A stretch of 64,000 bases of DNA from Nonomuraea helvata (GTDB taxonomy: Bacteria; Actinomycetota; Actinomycetes; Streptosporangiales; Streptosporangiaceae), in contig NZ_BAAAXV010000001.1 of NCBI RefSeq assembly GCF_039535785.1, positions 1 through 64,000 of the forward strand. Reading direction: 5' to 3'. Positions 48,831 through 57,639 of this stretch are shown piece by piece. The notes beneath the pieces are model-generated. The model saw only the letters and a program-made list of their open reading frames with translations. It did not search any database and had not been told where the DNA came from. Within the stretch, counting starts at the first letter, position 1. Each line of letters begins with the position of its first letter. The translations under genes and the position numbers were made by a program.

Positions 48831-51338
48831 TCACCGGAGGGTTGCGGTGAAGGTGCGGCCGTGGGCGTGGCGGATCGTGGCCTGGACCAGGGTGCCGCCC
48901 GGCACGCGCCGTACCGTCACCCCTTCGTCGGCCGTGTCGAGGCGGAGAGGCGCGCCGTGCAGGACGACGCTGACGCGGTCGCGTCGCATCGTCGGGTCGG
49001 ACAGGGCGACGGTCGTGCGCTCGCCGTACCGGACGATGACCGAGGCGGGGCCGTCGACGAGCAGGCGCTCCACCGGGCGGGGGCCGTCGGCGAACACGTT
49101 GGCGGCGACGATCCCGAGGGTCCTGTGCTTGATCGCCTGCACGTGCCGGTCGTTGGCCAGCACGGTGAGCGGGCCGTGCGTGTAGCCGCGCAGGCGGGCC
49201 TCGGTCGCGTTCGGGACCAGGGCGTAGGCGAGTGCGGTGAGGTGGCCGGTGGCGGGGTGGTTGATCGAGGCGGTGAAGACGTTCTTGGTCACGCCGGCGG
49301 CGGGGTTGGACGTGCGCACCACCTGGCGGCTGCGGGTCACCGTCTCCAGCCCGGCCGCGACGGGCTGCCGGGTGAGAAAGGCGTAGCCGATCGCGGTACG
49401 GCGGGTGCCGTTGGCGTAGCGCAGCCAGCGCGGCGGCGTGGTGCCGCCCGCCTGCCAGGCCCCGCCGTCCCAGCTCTCGCCGGTGAGCGCGACCGCGTCG
49501 CCGGGAGCGGCGATGCGGCTGTCCACGGTGGTCACCGCGTCGCGGCCGCCCTGGCCTGAGACGTTCGCGGCCAGCACCACGATCTCGTCGTCGAGCATGA
49601 ACCAGGACTTGGTCGCGCGGGCGTTGCGATAGACGACGAAGTCGTCGGGCAGGGTGCCCGCCTGCTTGGCGGTGTAGGCGGCGTCGTCGGACTGGACCAT
49701 GCCGGCCGCGCCGTACGCGCCGAGCGTCGCGCCGCCGGAGAAGGCGTTCCCGGCGCGGGGGAAGTACACGTAGGTGTTCTGGGACTCCGAGGAGGAGGTG
49801 AAGTTGAGCGGGTGTCCCGGGTTCTCGTACCAGAGGCGGCCGTACAGCTCGGGCACCGTGCGCCGCTCCTCCACCGGCGCGGTGATCCCGGCCAGCCGGT
49901 ACGGCGAGACGGCCGTGTAGTAGTCGACGCCGAAGACCTCCCGCTGGTCCTCGCCCGCGAGGTACAGGTAGTACGCGCCGTCGCCCTGGAACCAGGGCAT
50001 GAGGTTCTCGCCGCTCATGTACTCGTACTTGCTGATCCGGTCCGAACTGCGCGCCAGGGCGAAGGCGTAGCCGGGACGCCGGTGGACGGTCCGGTCCATG
50101 GCGTTGAACGCCACGCAGCGCTCCGGCGGGTTCAGGTCGGCGGCCGGGATGGCGGAGTCGGCGCGGATGGCCGCGTAGCGGGCGACGCTGACCGGGGAGA
50201 CGAAGGATGAGGTGTCGGCGGCCGGCAGGAACTTGACGTACTTCTTCAGGGCCAGAGCGCCGGCGCCCTCGACGTGGTCGGCCAGGTCGGCGACGGCCTC
50301 CACGATCACTCCGACGTCGGCGTACCCGGTGGTGGGGCGCGAGACCGCCCGCCCCTTGACGATCTCCATCATCCACCCCTCGAAGATCAGCGGGGCGAAG
50401 CCGTCGGCGACCCAGCGGTACACCACAGCGGCCAGGTCCTCGGAGGCGCCGCCGCTCGTGGCGCCCTCGAGCGTCTTGAGGGTCTGTACGACGCGGGTGA
50501 GCAGGGCCTTGCCGTACGAGCCCGTGTAGGCGACCGAGTGGTGCTGGATGAAGGAGCCGTCGCGGTAGTAGCCGTCGGTGTTGCCGTGCTGGAGGTTGTA
50601 GGGGTCGATCGTGGCGAAGACGGTGGCCTGGTCGGAGATGGCCTTGCCGACGCGGGCGTCGTCGCCGGTGAGCGCGCCCTGCACGATCCGGTTGGCGGTG
50701 ATGTCGGCCAGGTTCGCCCCGGTGTGGAAGCGCGAGTCGAGGTCGACGTCGCCGTCCTTGCCGCTGCGCAGGTAGGCGTCCATCGAGGCGAGGTACGTCG
50801 CCGTCAGGTCGGGCCGTTCGTCCCGCACCCGTTCGGCCAGCAGGGCCAGCGTCCTGCTCACGTGGGTGGGGATGCCGATCTCCCAGTTGTGCCAGTTGCC
50901 GTAGTAGCCCGCCGCCTGGTCACCGAAGTAACGCTCGTGCAGCCACCCCAGACCGTCGATGACCCGCCGCTGGGCGGCGGCGTCGCCCTCCAGCGCGCTG
51001 CCCGGCGTGCGGGTCGCGAGCGCGATCTCGTACAGGTACTGGTAGGCCAGCCGCAGGTTGACGTCGTCGGTGCCGAGCTTCAGGCCGGAGAACAGCTCGC
51101 CGTCGCCCGCCTTGTCCATGGCGGCCAGCCGCTGCCTGGCGGCGCCGAGGATCGCCGCGAGCTTGGCGGCGACCTCGGGCCGGGCGTTGACGTCGGGGGT
51201 CCCCGCTAACATCGCCACGGTGTTGGCGATCAGCCGCGCGTGATCGATCCCCGCCGCGGCACGTACGGGGGCGGCCGCGGCGAGCAGGCCGGCGGCGGGG
51301 ATCAAGGAGAGAACCTGGCGACGGGACATGTGCGGCAC
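48831..51338 (-). CDS. Polysaccharide lyase family 8 (hyaluronate/chondroitin/xanthan lyase type)
   Basis: An 835-residue exported enzyme with a twin-arginine-like signal (MSRRQVLSLIPAAGLLAAAA). The alpha/alpha toroid carries the PL8 catalytic elements: NWHNWEIGIPTH, RFHTGANLADI (Asn), and FIQHHSVAYTGSYGK (His and Tyr). Large beta-sandwich domains follow (from about 400: ERCVAFNAMDRTVHRRPGYA, YYLYLAGEDQREVFGVDYY). It cleaves uronic-acid polysaccharides by beta-elimination outside the cell. GTG 51338 is chosen because CTGGAG lies six bases upstream; GTG 51377 and ATG 51329 are possible. It belongs with the GH2 and GH43-like genes to the right as a polysaccharide-use region. Confidence 0.85.
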   Translation of the reverse strand: MPHMSRRQVLSLIPAAGLLAAAAPVRAAAGIDHARLIANTVAMLAGTPDVNARPEVAAKLAAILGAARQRLAAMDKAGDGELFSGLKLGTDDVNLRLAYQYLYEIALATRTPGSALEGDAAAQRRVIDGLGWLHERYFGDQAAGYYGNWHNWEIGIPTHVSRTLALLAERVRDERPDLTATYLASMDAYLRSGKDGDVDLDSRFHTGANLADITANRIVQGALTGDDARVGKAISDQATVFATIDPYNLQHGNTDGYYRDGSFIQHHSVAYTGSYGKALLTRVVQTLKTLEGATSGGASEDLAAVVYRWVADGFAPLIFEGWMMEIVKGRAVSRPTTGYADVGVIVEAVADLADHVEGAGALALKKYVKFLPAADTSSFVSPVSVARYAAIRADSAIPAADLNPPERCVAFNAMDRTVHRRPGYAFALARSSDRISKYEYMSGENLMPWFQGDGAYYLYLAGEDQREVFGVDYYTAVSPYRLAGITAPVEERRTVPELYGRLWYENPGHPLNFTSSSESQNTYVYFPRAGNAFSGGATLGAYGAAGMVQSDDAAYTAKQAGTLPDDFVVYRNARATKSWFMLDDEIVVLAANVSGQGGRDAVTTVDSRIAAPGDAVALTGESWDGGAWQAGGTTPPRWLRYANGTRRTAIGYAFLTRQPVAAGLETVTRSRQVVRTSNPAAGVTKNVFTASINHPATGHLTALAYALVPNATEARLRGYTHGPLTVLANDRHVQAIKHRTLGIVAANVFADGPRPVERLLVDGPASVIVRYGERTTVALSDPTMRRDRVSVVLHGAPLRLDTADEGVTVRRVPGGTLVQATIRHAHGRTFTATLR

Positions 51339-51420
51339 GGCGAACTCCAGGCCGTTGGGGGGATATGCCGGGCTCACCCTACATGATCCATTTTTGTCGG
51401 CCTAGAAAGCGCGCGCGTGG

Positions 51421-53658
51421 TCAGTTCTTGAGTACCTCCACCCAGTAGCGGCCGTCGTCGTCACGGTGGGCACCGTGGATGTCGGTGGCCAGGTCGGGGA
51501 AGGCCCGGTCGAAGTCCTCCAGAGCCCGCAGGTAGGTCATCAGCGGGCCGTCGTGCGGGCCGGTCGCCTCGCCGGGCATCAGCATGGGGATGCCCGGCGG
51601 GGTGACCACCACCGTGGCCGCGGCGACCCGCCCCGGCAACCCGGTCAGCGGGACGCGCTCGGTGCGGGCCCGGATCATGGCCTGGTAGCAGTCGGCGGGG
51701 GTGGACACCGGCTCGGGCAGCGTGGTGAAGACCTGGTCGAGCAGCTTCCCGACCTCGGAGTCACGCAGCCTCTCGTGGGCCAGCGTGCAGAACTTCTGCA
51801 ACGAGATCGCGGGCGGCCCGAAGCCGGGCAGCACCTCCGCCAGGGGCAGGTCGTCGTCGTAGGCGTTCTTGAAGTCGGTGAGCGCGTCGATCAGCGTGCC
51901 CCACTTGCCCTTGGTGATCCCCATGGAGAACAGCACCAGCAACGTGTGGTCGCCGGTCTTCTCCACCACGATGCCGCGCCGCTCCAGGTAGGCGGCCACG
52001 ACGCGGGCCGGGATGCCCCAGTCGAGCGTGCCCGTGGCGGCGTCGGCGCCCGGGCAGGTGATCGTCACCTTGACCGGGTCGAGCAGGCAGTAGCCCTCGG
52101 ACATCCCGTCGAACCCGTGCCACGCGGCCCCCGCCTCCAGCGTCCAGCACCGGGGCTCAGCACACAGCAGTGCCGGGTCGGCGTCGGCGAACGAGACGGT
52201 CTGGCCGGTGCGCGGGTCGATGACCGCAGGAGGCTGCCAGACGCCGAAGAACCAGCCGGGCCGCCGGCCGTCCTCGCGGATGCGGGTGGCCAGGCGCACC
52301 ATCGCCTGCCGGAACCGGACCGCCTCGACGATCGCCTCCCCGGTGAGGAACGGCCCCGACGGGCCGTCCATCATCGCCGCCGCGACGTCCAGCGAGGCGA
52401 TCATCGGGTAGAGCGGCGACGTCGAGGCGTGCATGAGATAGGTCTCGTTGAACGCGTCGTAGTCGACCGGCGCCCGCTCCGCGGGGCGGACGTGCAGCAT
52501 CGCCGCCTGCGACAGCGCGGCCAGCAGCTTGTGGGTCGACTGGGTGGCGAACACGGTGGGGCGATCGGGGCCGGGCAGCGTGCGCTCGTCGATCGCCATG
52601 CCATACCGGCCGGCGTAGAGCGGGTGGAACCGGGCGTAGGCGAACCACGCCTCGTCGAAGTGCACCCGCGGCACGCTGGCGCCCAGCAGCTCGCCGACCC
52701 GCACCGCGTCGTAGCACACCCCGTCGTACGTGGAATTCGTGATCACCGCGTACGACGGCCCACCCGTGGCGAGCAGATGAGCGGACACCCGCTCACGGAC
52801 CGCCTCCGCCTCCAGCGTGGCCGGCGGGACCGGGCCCGCCAGCCCGAGCCCGTTGCGCTCCGGCACCAGGTAGACCGGGCGGGCGCCGCTGATGGCCAGC
52901 GCGTGCTGGATCGACTTGTGGCAGTTGCGGTCCACCAGGACGGTGTCGTCGCGGGCGATCGCGTGGTGGCCGACGATGCGGTTGGCGGTGGAGTTGCCGT
53001 TGACCACGAAGAACGTGCGGTCCGCGCCGAAGACCCGGGCGGCGTTGCGCTCGGCCTCCCCGATGGGGCCGGTGTGGTCGAGCGGCGATCCGAGCTCGGT
53101 GACGGAGATGGACAGGTCGGTGCGCAGCAGGCGTTCGCCGTAGAAGTCGAAGAACGCCCGCCCCACCGGCGACTTGAGGAACGCCACGCCTCCGGCGTGC
53201 GCCGGCGTGTGCCAGGAGTAGCGGTGGTGGTCCTCAAGTCGCCGCAGCGCGCCGAAGAACGGCGGGAGGATCTTCTCGGCGTACTGGTCGGCCGCGTAGG
53301 CGATGCGCCCCGCGATGAAGCGGGGGGTGTCCTCCAGCGGGAAGACGTAGCCCTGGATGACCTCGTAGACCCAGAGCGGGAGCTCCTGCTCCTGGGTCAT
53401 CAGGAAGACGGGCAGGCCGCGGAACCTCCTGGCCACCGCGCCCAGCAGCTCCTCGGCCCCCGGCGCCTCCCACGCCGCGAGGACCGCCGTCAGCGACGCG
53501 TCCGACCCGACCACCGCCAGGGCGTCCTCGGCCCGATGGGTCCAGCGCACCTGGAGCCCGAGCTCGTCCATCGCCGCGCACACGCGGCGGAGCTGCTCGG
53601 CGAGCGCCGAATCGGCGTCGGGGCGTTCGGTGACGGCGGCCAGAACCGTTCGTTCCAT
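51421..53658 (-). CDS. Orn/Lys/Arg decarboxylase (PLP fold type I)
   Basis: A 745-residue enzyme. The N-terminal wing (about 1-110) is receiver-like. The PLP core starts near HHRYSWHTPAHAGGVAFLKS and contains FFVVNGNSTANRIVGHHAI, RVHFDEAWFAYARFHPLY and the cofactor lysine in FATQSTHKLLAALSQ. The C-terminal domain ends DDDGRYWVEVLKN. It makes a polyamine (agmatine, cadaverine or putrescine) from the amino acid; which one cannot be decided. It is the size of the inducible acid-stress decarboxylases. ATG 53658 is favoured over 53670 because GGAG lies six bases before it. No antiporter adjoins. Confidence 0.85.
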   Translation of the reverse strand: MERTVLAAVTERPDADSALAEQLRRVCAAMDELGLQVRWTHRAEDALAVVGSDASLTAVLAAWEAPGAEELLGAVARRFRGLPVFLMTQEQELPLWVYEVIQGYVFPLEDTPRFIAGRIAYAADQYAEKILPPFFGALRRLEDHHRYSWHTPAHAGGVAFLKSPVGRAFFDFYGERLLRTDLSISVTELGSPLDHTGPIGEAERNAARVFGADRTFFVVNGNSTANRIVGHHAIARDDTVLVDRNCHKSIQHALAISGARPVYLVPERNGLGLAGPVPPATLEAEAVRERVSAHLLATGGPSYAVITNSTYDGVCYDAVRVGELLGASVPRVHFDEAWFAYARFHPLYAGRYGMAIDERTLPGPDRPTVFATQSTHKLLAALSQAAMLHVRPAERAPVDYDAFNETYLMHASTSPLYPMIASLDVAAAMMDGPSGPFLTGEAIVEAVRFRQAMVRLATRIREDGRRPGWFFGVWQPPAVIDPRTGQTVSFADADPALLCAEPRCWTLEAGAAWHGFDGMSEGYCLLDPVKVTITCPGADAATGTLDWGIPARVVAAYLERRGIVVEKTGDHTLLVLFSMGITKGKWGTLIDALTDFKNAYDDDLPLAEVLPGFGPPAISLQKFCTLAHERLRDSEVGKLLDQVFTTLPEPVSTPADCYQAMIRARTERVPLTGLPGRVAAATVVVTPPGIPMLMPGEATGPHDGPLMTYLRALEDFDRAFPDLATDIHGAHRDDDGRYWVEVLKN

Positions 53659-53788
53659 GCGGCACTCCATGATCGGGGGAAGGGACGGGTGGTCCTATCG
53701 CGATGGTAACGGTGTGCGGCTGAATGACAACCCAACGTGATGATGTGCCCCATGGAGCTATGTGCGTACTCCCCCTGCTGACCCCGTG

Positions 53789-54035
53789 CTACGGGGGTGG
53801 CTGCGAACGGCGACGTCCCCGCGCAGCGAGCCCGAACACGTCCGTCACCCGCTCCGCCAGGTCGTCCTCCGTCATCGTGGCATCGACCTCCAGGGTGCGC
53901 GTACAGACGCAGGCCATGGCGGGCGGCCAGGCGGCGACCGATGGTCGACTTGCCCGCACCGCTCCCACCACCGATCCAGAGAACGTGCCGGAGCCGCTCG
54001 CGCAACACTGAGACCTCCGGCAGCCATGAGATCAC
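53789..54035 (-). pseudogene. P-loop kinase gene with large internal deletion
   Basis: The frame from GTG 54035 gives SWLPEVSVLRERL, then VLWIGGGSGAGKSTIGRRLA (Walker A), then a jump of frame to TRTLEVDATMTEDDLAERV and TDVFGLAARGR with a stop at 53789. Intact relatives have some 150 residues between these ends. The GTG overlaps the GH2 stop (GTGA), so it once formed an operon with that gene. Confidence 0.6.
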
Positions 54036-55837
54036 CCTTCGGAGGCGGCCCGCCGCGACTGGACCCCGCGCACGCGCTCGACGTCGAGCTTGGTCGACCG
54101 GTCGAAGCGGTAGATCCCGTTCTCCTCCTGGAACACGTCGGTCAGCTGCGTGTAGCAGTATCCGAACATGTCCGGATCGTCCAGCAGCGCCTCAGTCAGG
54201 CCCGCGAAGCGGGCGTGGAACTCCTCCTCGCTCCGTACGCGCTGGCCGTAGCCCCAGGAGCTCTCCCGGTCCGCGTCCTGGTCGGTCCCGGCGAGCTCCG
54301 GGTTCCACCAGATGCCGCCGTACTCGCTGACGAAGTACGGCTGGCCACGGTAGGGGACGGAGATGGGCCGCCCGGCCGCGTCGTTGACGAAGGGCTCGTC
54401 CTTGCCCAGGCCGCTCAGCTGCCCGGCGAACGCGCTGGGCTCCTGCTCGTAGTTGTGCGAGTCGTAGACGTCCGTCTCCGGCACGCGGTGGCTGTAACCC
54501 GAGGCGTCGATCACCGGGCGGGTGGGGTCGGCGAGCTTCGTGGCCAGGAACATGCCGCGGGTGACGTCGTCGAGCTGGGTGACGTGGTCGTGGATCACCT
54601 GGGTGGTCTCGTTGAGCGGGCACCAGCCGAGGATCGACGGGTGTGAGACGTCCCGTTCCAGGACCTCCAGCCACTGCGTGATGAAGGAGGCGGTCGGCTG
54701 CTGCTCGTGCCCGGCGAAGGCGCCCCAGTCGCCGAACTCGCCCCACACCAGGTAGCCCAGCCGGTCGGCGTGGTAGAGGAAGCGCTCCTCGAACACCTTC
54801 TGGTGCAGGCGCGCGCCGTTGAAGCCCGCGGCCAGCGACAGCTCGATGTCGCGCACCAGCGCGGCGTCGGTGGGCGCGGTCATCAGGCCGTCCGGATAGT
54901 AGCCCTGGTCCAGGACGAGCCGCTGGAAGACCGGGCGGCCGTTGATGAGCACGCGCTTGCCGTCGATCGCGATCGAGCGCAGCCCGGCGTAGCTGTCCAC
55001 GGTGTCCGTGACGGCGCCCCCGGCGTCGAGCAGCTCGACCTTGACGTCATAGAGGAAGCCGTCGCCCGGCTCCCACAGGCGTACCCGGTCGGACGGCAGC
55101 TCCAGGCGAACGGACGGGGCCAGGTCCGCGTCGGCGCGGGCGCTCGCGGTGGCGACGACGCCGCCGCCGTCGGAGACGGTGACGCGGACCGAGCTGCCGG
55201 GGCGGTTGCCGGACAGGGGGACGACGACGGCGAAGGAGGAGGTCGCGACGTCAGGCGTGATCCGGGGGCGGCGCAGGTGCACGTCGGGGACGGGCTCCAG
55301 CCACACCGACTGCCAGATCCCCGTCGTACGGGTGTAGAGGCACTCGTAGTTCTGGTACTTGGTGGACTGCTTGCCCCGCGCCTGGGGCTCCTGCCGGGGG
55401 TCGCGGGCGCGTACCACGATCGTGGCGTCCTCACCGGGGCGCGCCACGGCTGACAGGTCGGCCATGAACGGGGAGAAGCCGCCGCGGTGGCGGGCCACCT
55501 CGACGCCGTTCACCCACACCGTGGCGTCGTGGTCGACGGCGCCGAAGTGCAGCAGCGTCCGGCGGCCCGCCCACGCGGCCGGGATCGTCACCGTGCGGCG
55601 GTACCACACCGCCGCCATGAAGTCGGTGTGCGCGAGGCCGGACAGCTCGGACTCCGGCGCGAAGGGCACGGTGATCGTCCCGGAGAGCTCTCGTTCGCGC
55701 AGGCCCCGCTCCAGGCCGGAGTCCCCGGCGTCGATCTCGAACTGCCACGGTCCGTTGAGGGTGAGCCAGTCCTGGCGGGCCATCTGGGGGCGGGGATATT
55801 CCGCACGGGGGACGTCGTGGGGAGCGGAACGCGACAT
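54032..55837 (-). CDS. Glycoside hydrolase family 2 (beta-glucuronidase/beta-galactosidase type)
   Basis: A 601-residue enzyme in the usual GH2 order. The N-terminal sugar-binding sandwich has LNGPWQFEID, WYRRTVTIPAAWAGRRTLLH and VWVNGVEVARHRGGFSPF. The middle immunoglobulin-like domain has TTGIWQSVWLEPVPDVHLRR. The TIM barrel carries acid/base Glu in GWCPLNETTQ and nucleophile Glu in YFVSEYGGIWW. There is no signal peptide, so it acts on imported oligosaccharides. It starts at ATG 55837 after AAGGGTG. Two palindromes upstream (55855-55894), with a LacI gene nearby, suggest sugar-controlled expression. Confidence 0.85.
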   Translation of the reverse strand: MSRSAPHDVPRAEYPRPQMARQDWLTLNGPWQFEIDAGDSGLERGLRERELSGTITVPFAPESELSGLAHTDFMAAVWYRRTVTIPAAWAGRRTLLHFGAVDHDATVWVNGVEVARHRGGFSPFMADLSAVARPGEDATIVVRARDPRQEPQARGKQSTKYQNYECLYTRTTGIWQSVWLEPVPDVHLRRPRITPDVATSSFAVVVPLSGNRPGSSVRVTVSDGGGVVATASARADADLAPSVRLELPSDRVRLWEPGDGFLYDVKVELLDAGGAVTDTVDSYAGLRSIAIDGKRVLINGRPVFQRLVLDQGYYPDGLMTAPTDAALVRDIELSLAAGFNGARLHQKVFEERFLYHADRLGYLVWGEFGDWGAFAGHEQQPTASFITQWLEVLERDVSHPSILGWCPLNETTQVIHDHVTQLDDVTRGMFLATKLADPTRPVIDASGYSHRVPETDVYDSHNYEQEPSAFAGQLSGLGKDEPFVNDAAGRPISVPYRGQPYFVSEYGGIWWNPELAGTDQDADRESSWGYGQRVRSEEEFHARFAGLTEALLDDPDMFGYCYTQLTDVFQEENGIYRFDRSTKLDVERVRGVQSRRAASEG

Positions 55838-55854
55838 CGGACACCCTTCGAAAT

Positions 55855-55894
55855 TTGCAGATATGTGCAAGTCAAGACCTTTTGCTACGTAGCA
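55855..55894. promoter_or_regulatory. Two palindromes between GH2 and sugar permease genes (LacI-type operator candidates)
   Basis: TTGCA-GATATG-TGCAA (55855-55870) and TGCTACGTAGCA (55883-55894, perfect 12-bp) lie in the 144-base divergent gap. Both have the size and symmetry of LacI/GntR operators. The LacI-family gene at 56541-57542 is the obvious candidate binder. Confidence 0.5.
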
Positions 55895-55981
55895 GAGTGT
55901 GCCACACTCCCTCCAATCGGAGTCAACATCCGGCTACCCCGCGTTGTGAGGGCCGGCCGGACCCTCTGCGAGGAACCACGT

Positions 55982-56512
55982 ATGAGCAAGTGGCCCACTT
56001 CCCCCCTCTCCCGCCGCAGGGCGTTGCAGGCCATGGCCTTCGTGGTCCTGGCCCTGTTCAGCCTTCTCATGCTGGCGCCGTTCCTGTGGGCGCTGAACAC
56101 CTCGTTCAAGTCCGAGGCGGACGCGAGCGCGTCCCCCGTGACGGTCCTGCCCGAGGGCGGGTACACCTGGGACATCTACGCGCACATCTTCCGGACGGGC
56201 GACATCCCCACGTGGATGGTCAACTTCCTGCGGATCGTGCTGCCGCTGTCGCGGCCGATCATCGCGGCGGTGGCGATCTTCACGTTCGTGGGCGCGTGGA
56301 ACAACTTCCTGTGGCCGTTCATCGTGACCAACGACCCCGATCTCATGACCCTGCCCGTCGGGCTGCAGACCGTCATGACCGGCTACGGCCTCGCCTTCGC
56401 CCAGAACATGGCGAGCGCCGTCCTGGCCGCGCTGCCCCTGATCGTCGTCTTCCTGTTCTTCCAGCGGCAGATCATCAAGGGCATCGCCACCACCGGGCTC
56501 GGCGGCCAGTGA
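55982..56512 (+). pseudogene. MalG-type sugar ABC permease with in-frame internal deletion
   Basis: The 176-residue frame starts well (GAGGAA, then ATG). It has the first span, VVLALFSLLMLAPFLWALNT, and the MalG start NTSFKSEAD. WMVNF is then joined directly to LRIVLPLSRPIIAAV, which in intact permeases (about 280-300 residues) lies some 110 residues later, after three helices and the EAA loop's beginning. The reading frame is preserved, but the protein should be non-functional. No binding protein, second permease or ATPase is nearby. Confidence 0.75.
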
Positions 56513-56540
56513 CCACGGGACGCAGGGTCGCGGTCCCGCC

Positions 56541-57542
56541 TCACTGACTCGACTCGCGCACCTTCAGCTGGAAGTCCACGACGATGCGCGGCTCGTGCCC
56601 GCTGGGCTTGCCGGTGATCTGCTCGTGGAGCATCGCGACGGCGTTACCGGCCAGCGCCTCGACGTTCGGGGAGACGGAGGTCAGCGACGGCGTCGAGTAG
56701 CGTGCCTCCTCGGCGTCGTCGAAGCCCACCACGGCGACCTCCTGCGGCACCCGGACGCCCCGGTCGTACAGCGCCCGGAGCGCGCCGAGGGCGCAGGAGT
56801 CGTTCATCGCGAAGATCGCGTCCGGCATCGGCCGTCCGGCGTCCATGTGCTCCTCGATCGCCCGCCGGCCGTCCTCGCGGGCCCAGCCGGCCTCGACCAG
56901 GAGCTCCTCGTACGCCGTCAGCCCCGCCTCCTCCAGCCCCTCGAGAAAGCCCTGCAGCCGCGCCCGTCCCGTCTGGCTTTGGTCGGGCGCGTAGCCGAGC
57001 AGCATCAACCGCCGCCTGCCCGTACCCGCCAGATGGCGTACCACCGCCAGCGAGGCCTCCCGGTTGGGGATGCCGACGTGCGGGATCTGGCCCTCGAGCA
57101 CCTCGTCCCCCACCAGCACGACCGGATAGTCCGCGCGGCGGCGCTGCCCGTCGTCCGGCCGGAGCGACAAGGCCACCATGATCGCGCCGTCGGTCAGCTG
57201 GTTGCGGTCGCCCGTCAGCACCTTCAGCTCACGGGCCCGGTCCCCCTCCGTCAGCTCGATCAGCACCGTGTACCCGAGTGCCTCGGCCTCGCGGACCACC
57301 GGGCCCGCGAGGTCGGCGAACAGACGTGCCCTGAAGTCGGGGACGACGAGCGCGATGAGCCCCGTACGGGCGGCCCGCAGGCTCCGGGCCGCCGCGTTGG
57401 GGACATAACCGAGCGCCGCCATGGCGTCGAGCACGCGCTGGCGCGTCTCCGGGCGGACGTACTCGTAGTTGTTGACGACGTTGGAGACCGTGCGCTGGGA
57501 GACCCCGGCGGCACGGGCCACGTCGTGCATGCTCACGGCCAT
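56541..57542 (-). CDS. LacI family transcriptional regulator
   Basis: A 333-residue repressor. The HTH and hinge are SMHDVARAAGVSQRTVSNVV and NNYEYVRPETRQRVLDAMAA, with LGYVPNAAARSLRAARTG as the hinge helix. The periplasmic-binding-like core follows (IALVVPDFRARLFADLAGPV, VAVVGFDDAEEARYSTPSLT). It should bind a sugar from the polysaccharides degraded by the neighbouring enzymes and repress the GH2 and permease promoters. ATG 57542 is used; upstream codons show no conserved character. It is transcribed away from the GH43-like gene's end and toward the damaged permease. Confidence 0.85.
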   Translation of the reverse strand: MAVSMHDVARAAGVSQRTVSNVVNNYEYVRPETRQRVLDAMAALGYVPNAAARSLRAARTGLIALVVPDFRARLFADLAGPVVREAEALGYTVLIELTEGDRARELKVLTGDRNQLTDGAIMVALSLRPDDGQRRRADYPVVLVGDEVLEGQIPHVGIPNREASLAVVRHLAGTGRRRLMLLGYAPDQSQTGRARLQGFLEGLEEAGLTAYEELLVEAGWAREDGRRAIEEHMDAGRPMPDAIFAMNDSCALGALRALYDRGVRVPQEVAVVGFDDAEEARYSTPSLTSVSPNVEALAGNAVAMLHEQITGKPSGHEPRIVVDFQLKVRESSQ

Positions 57543-57639
57543 CAGGGCGGCGCCGTACACGTCGCTGTCACGGCCTTCATCGTACTGTCGGGAGCAGCCC
57601 GAACTCATCTGGATTCCGCCTCAGGGCAGGGCGGCCCGC

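Noticed and set aside
50274..51209. 311-codon plus-strand frame antisense to the PL8 lyase
   Set aside because: Low-complexity Val/Gly/Asp shadow of a well-supported gene; no start signal.
51466..53709. 747-codon plus-strand frame antisense to the decarboxylase
   Set aside because: A codon-bias shadow: rich in Arg, Gly, Val and His, with no domain. The minus strand encodes a complete PLP enzyme.
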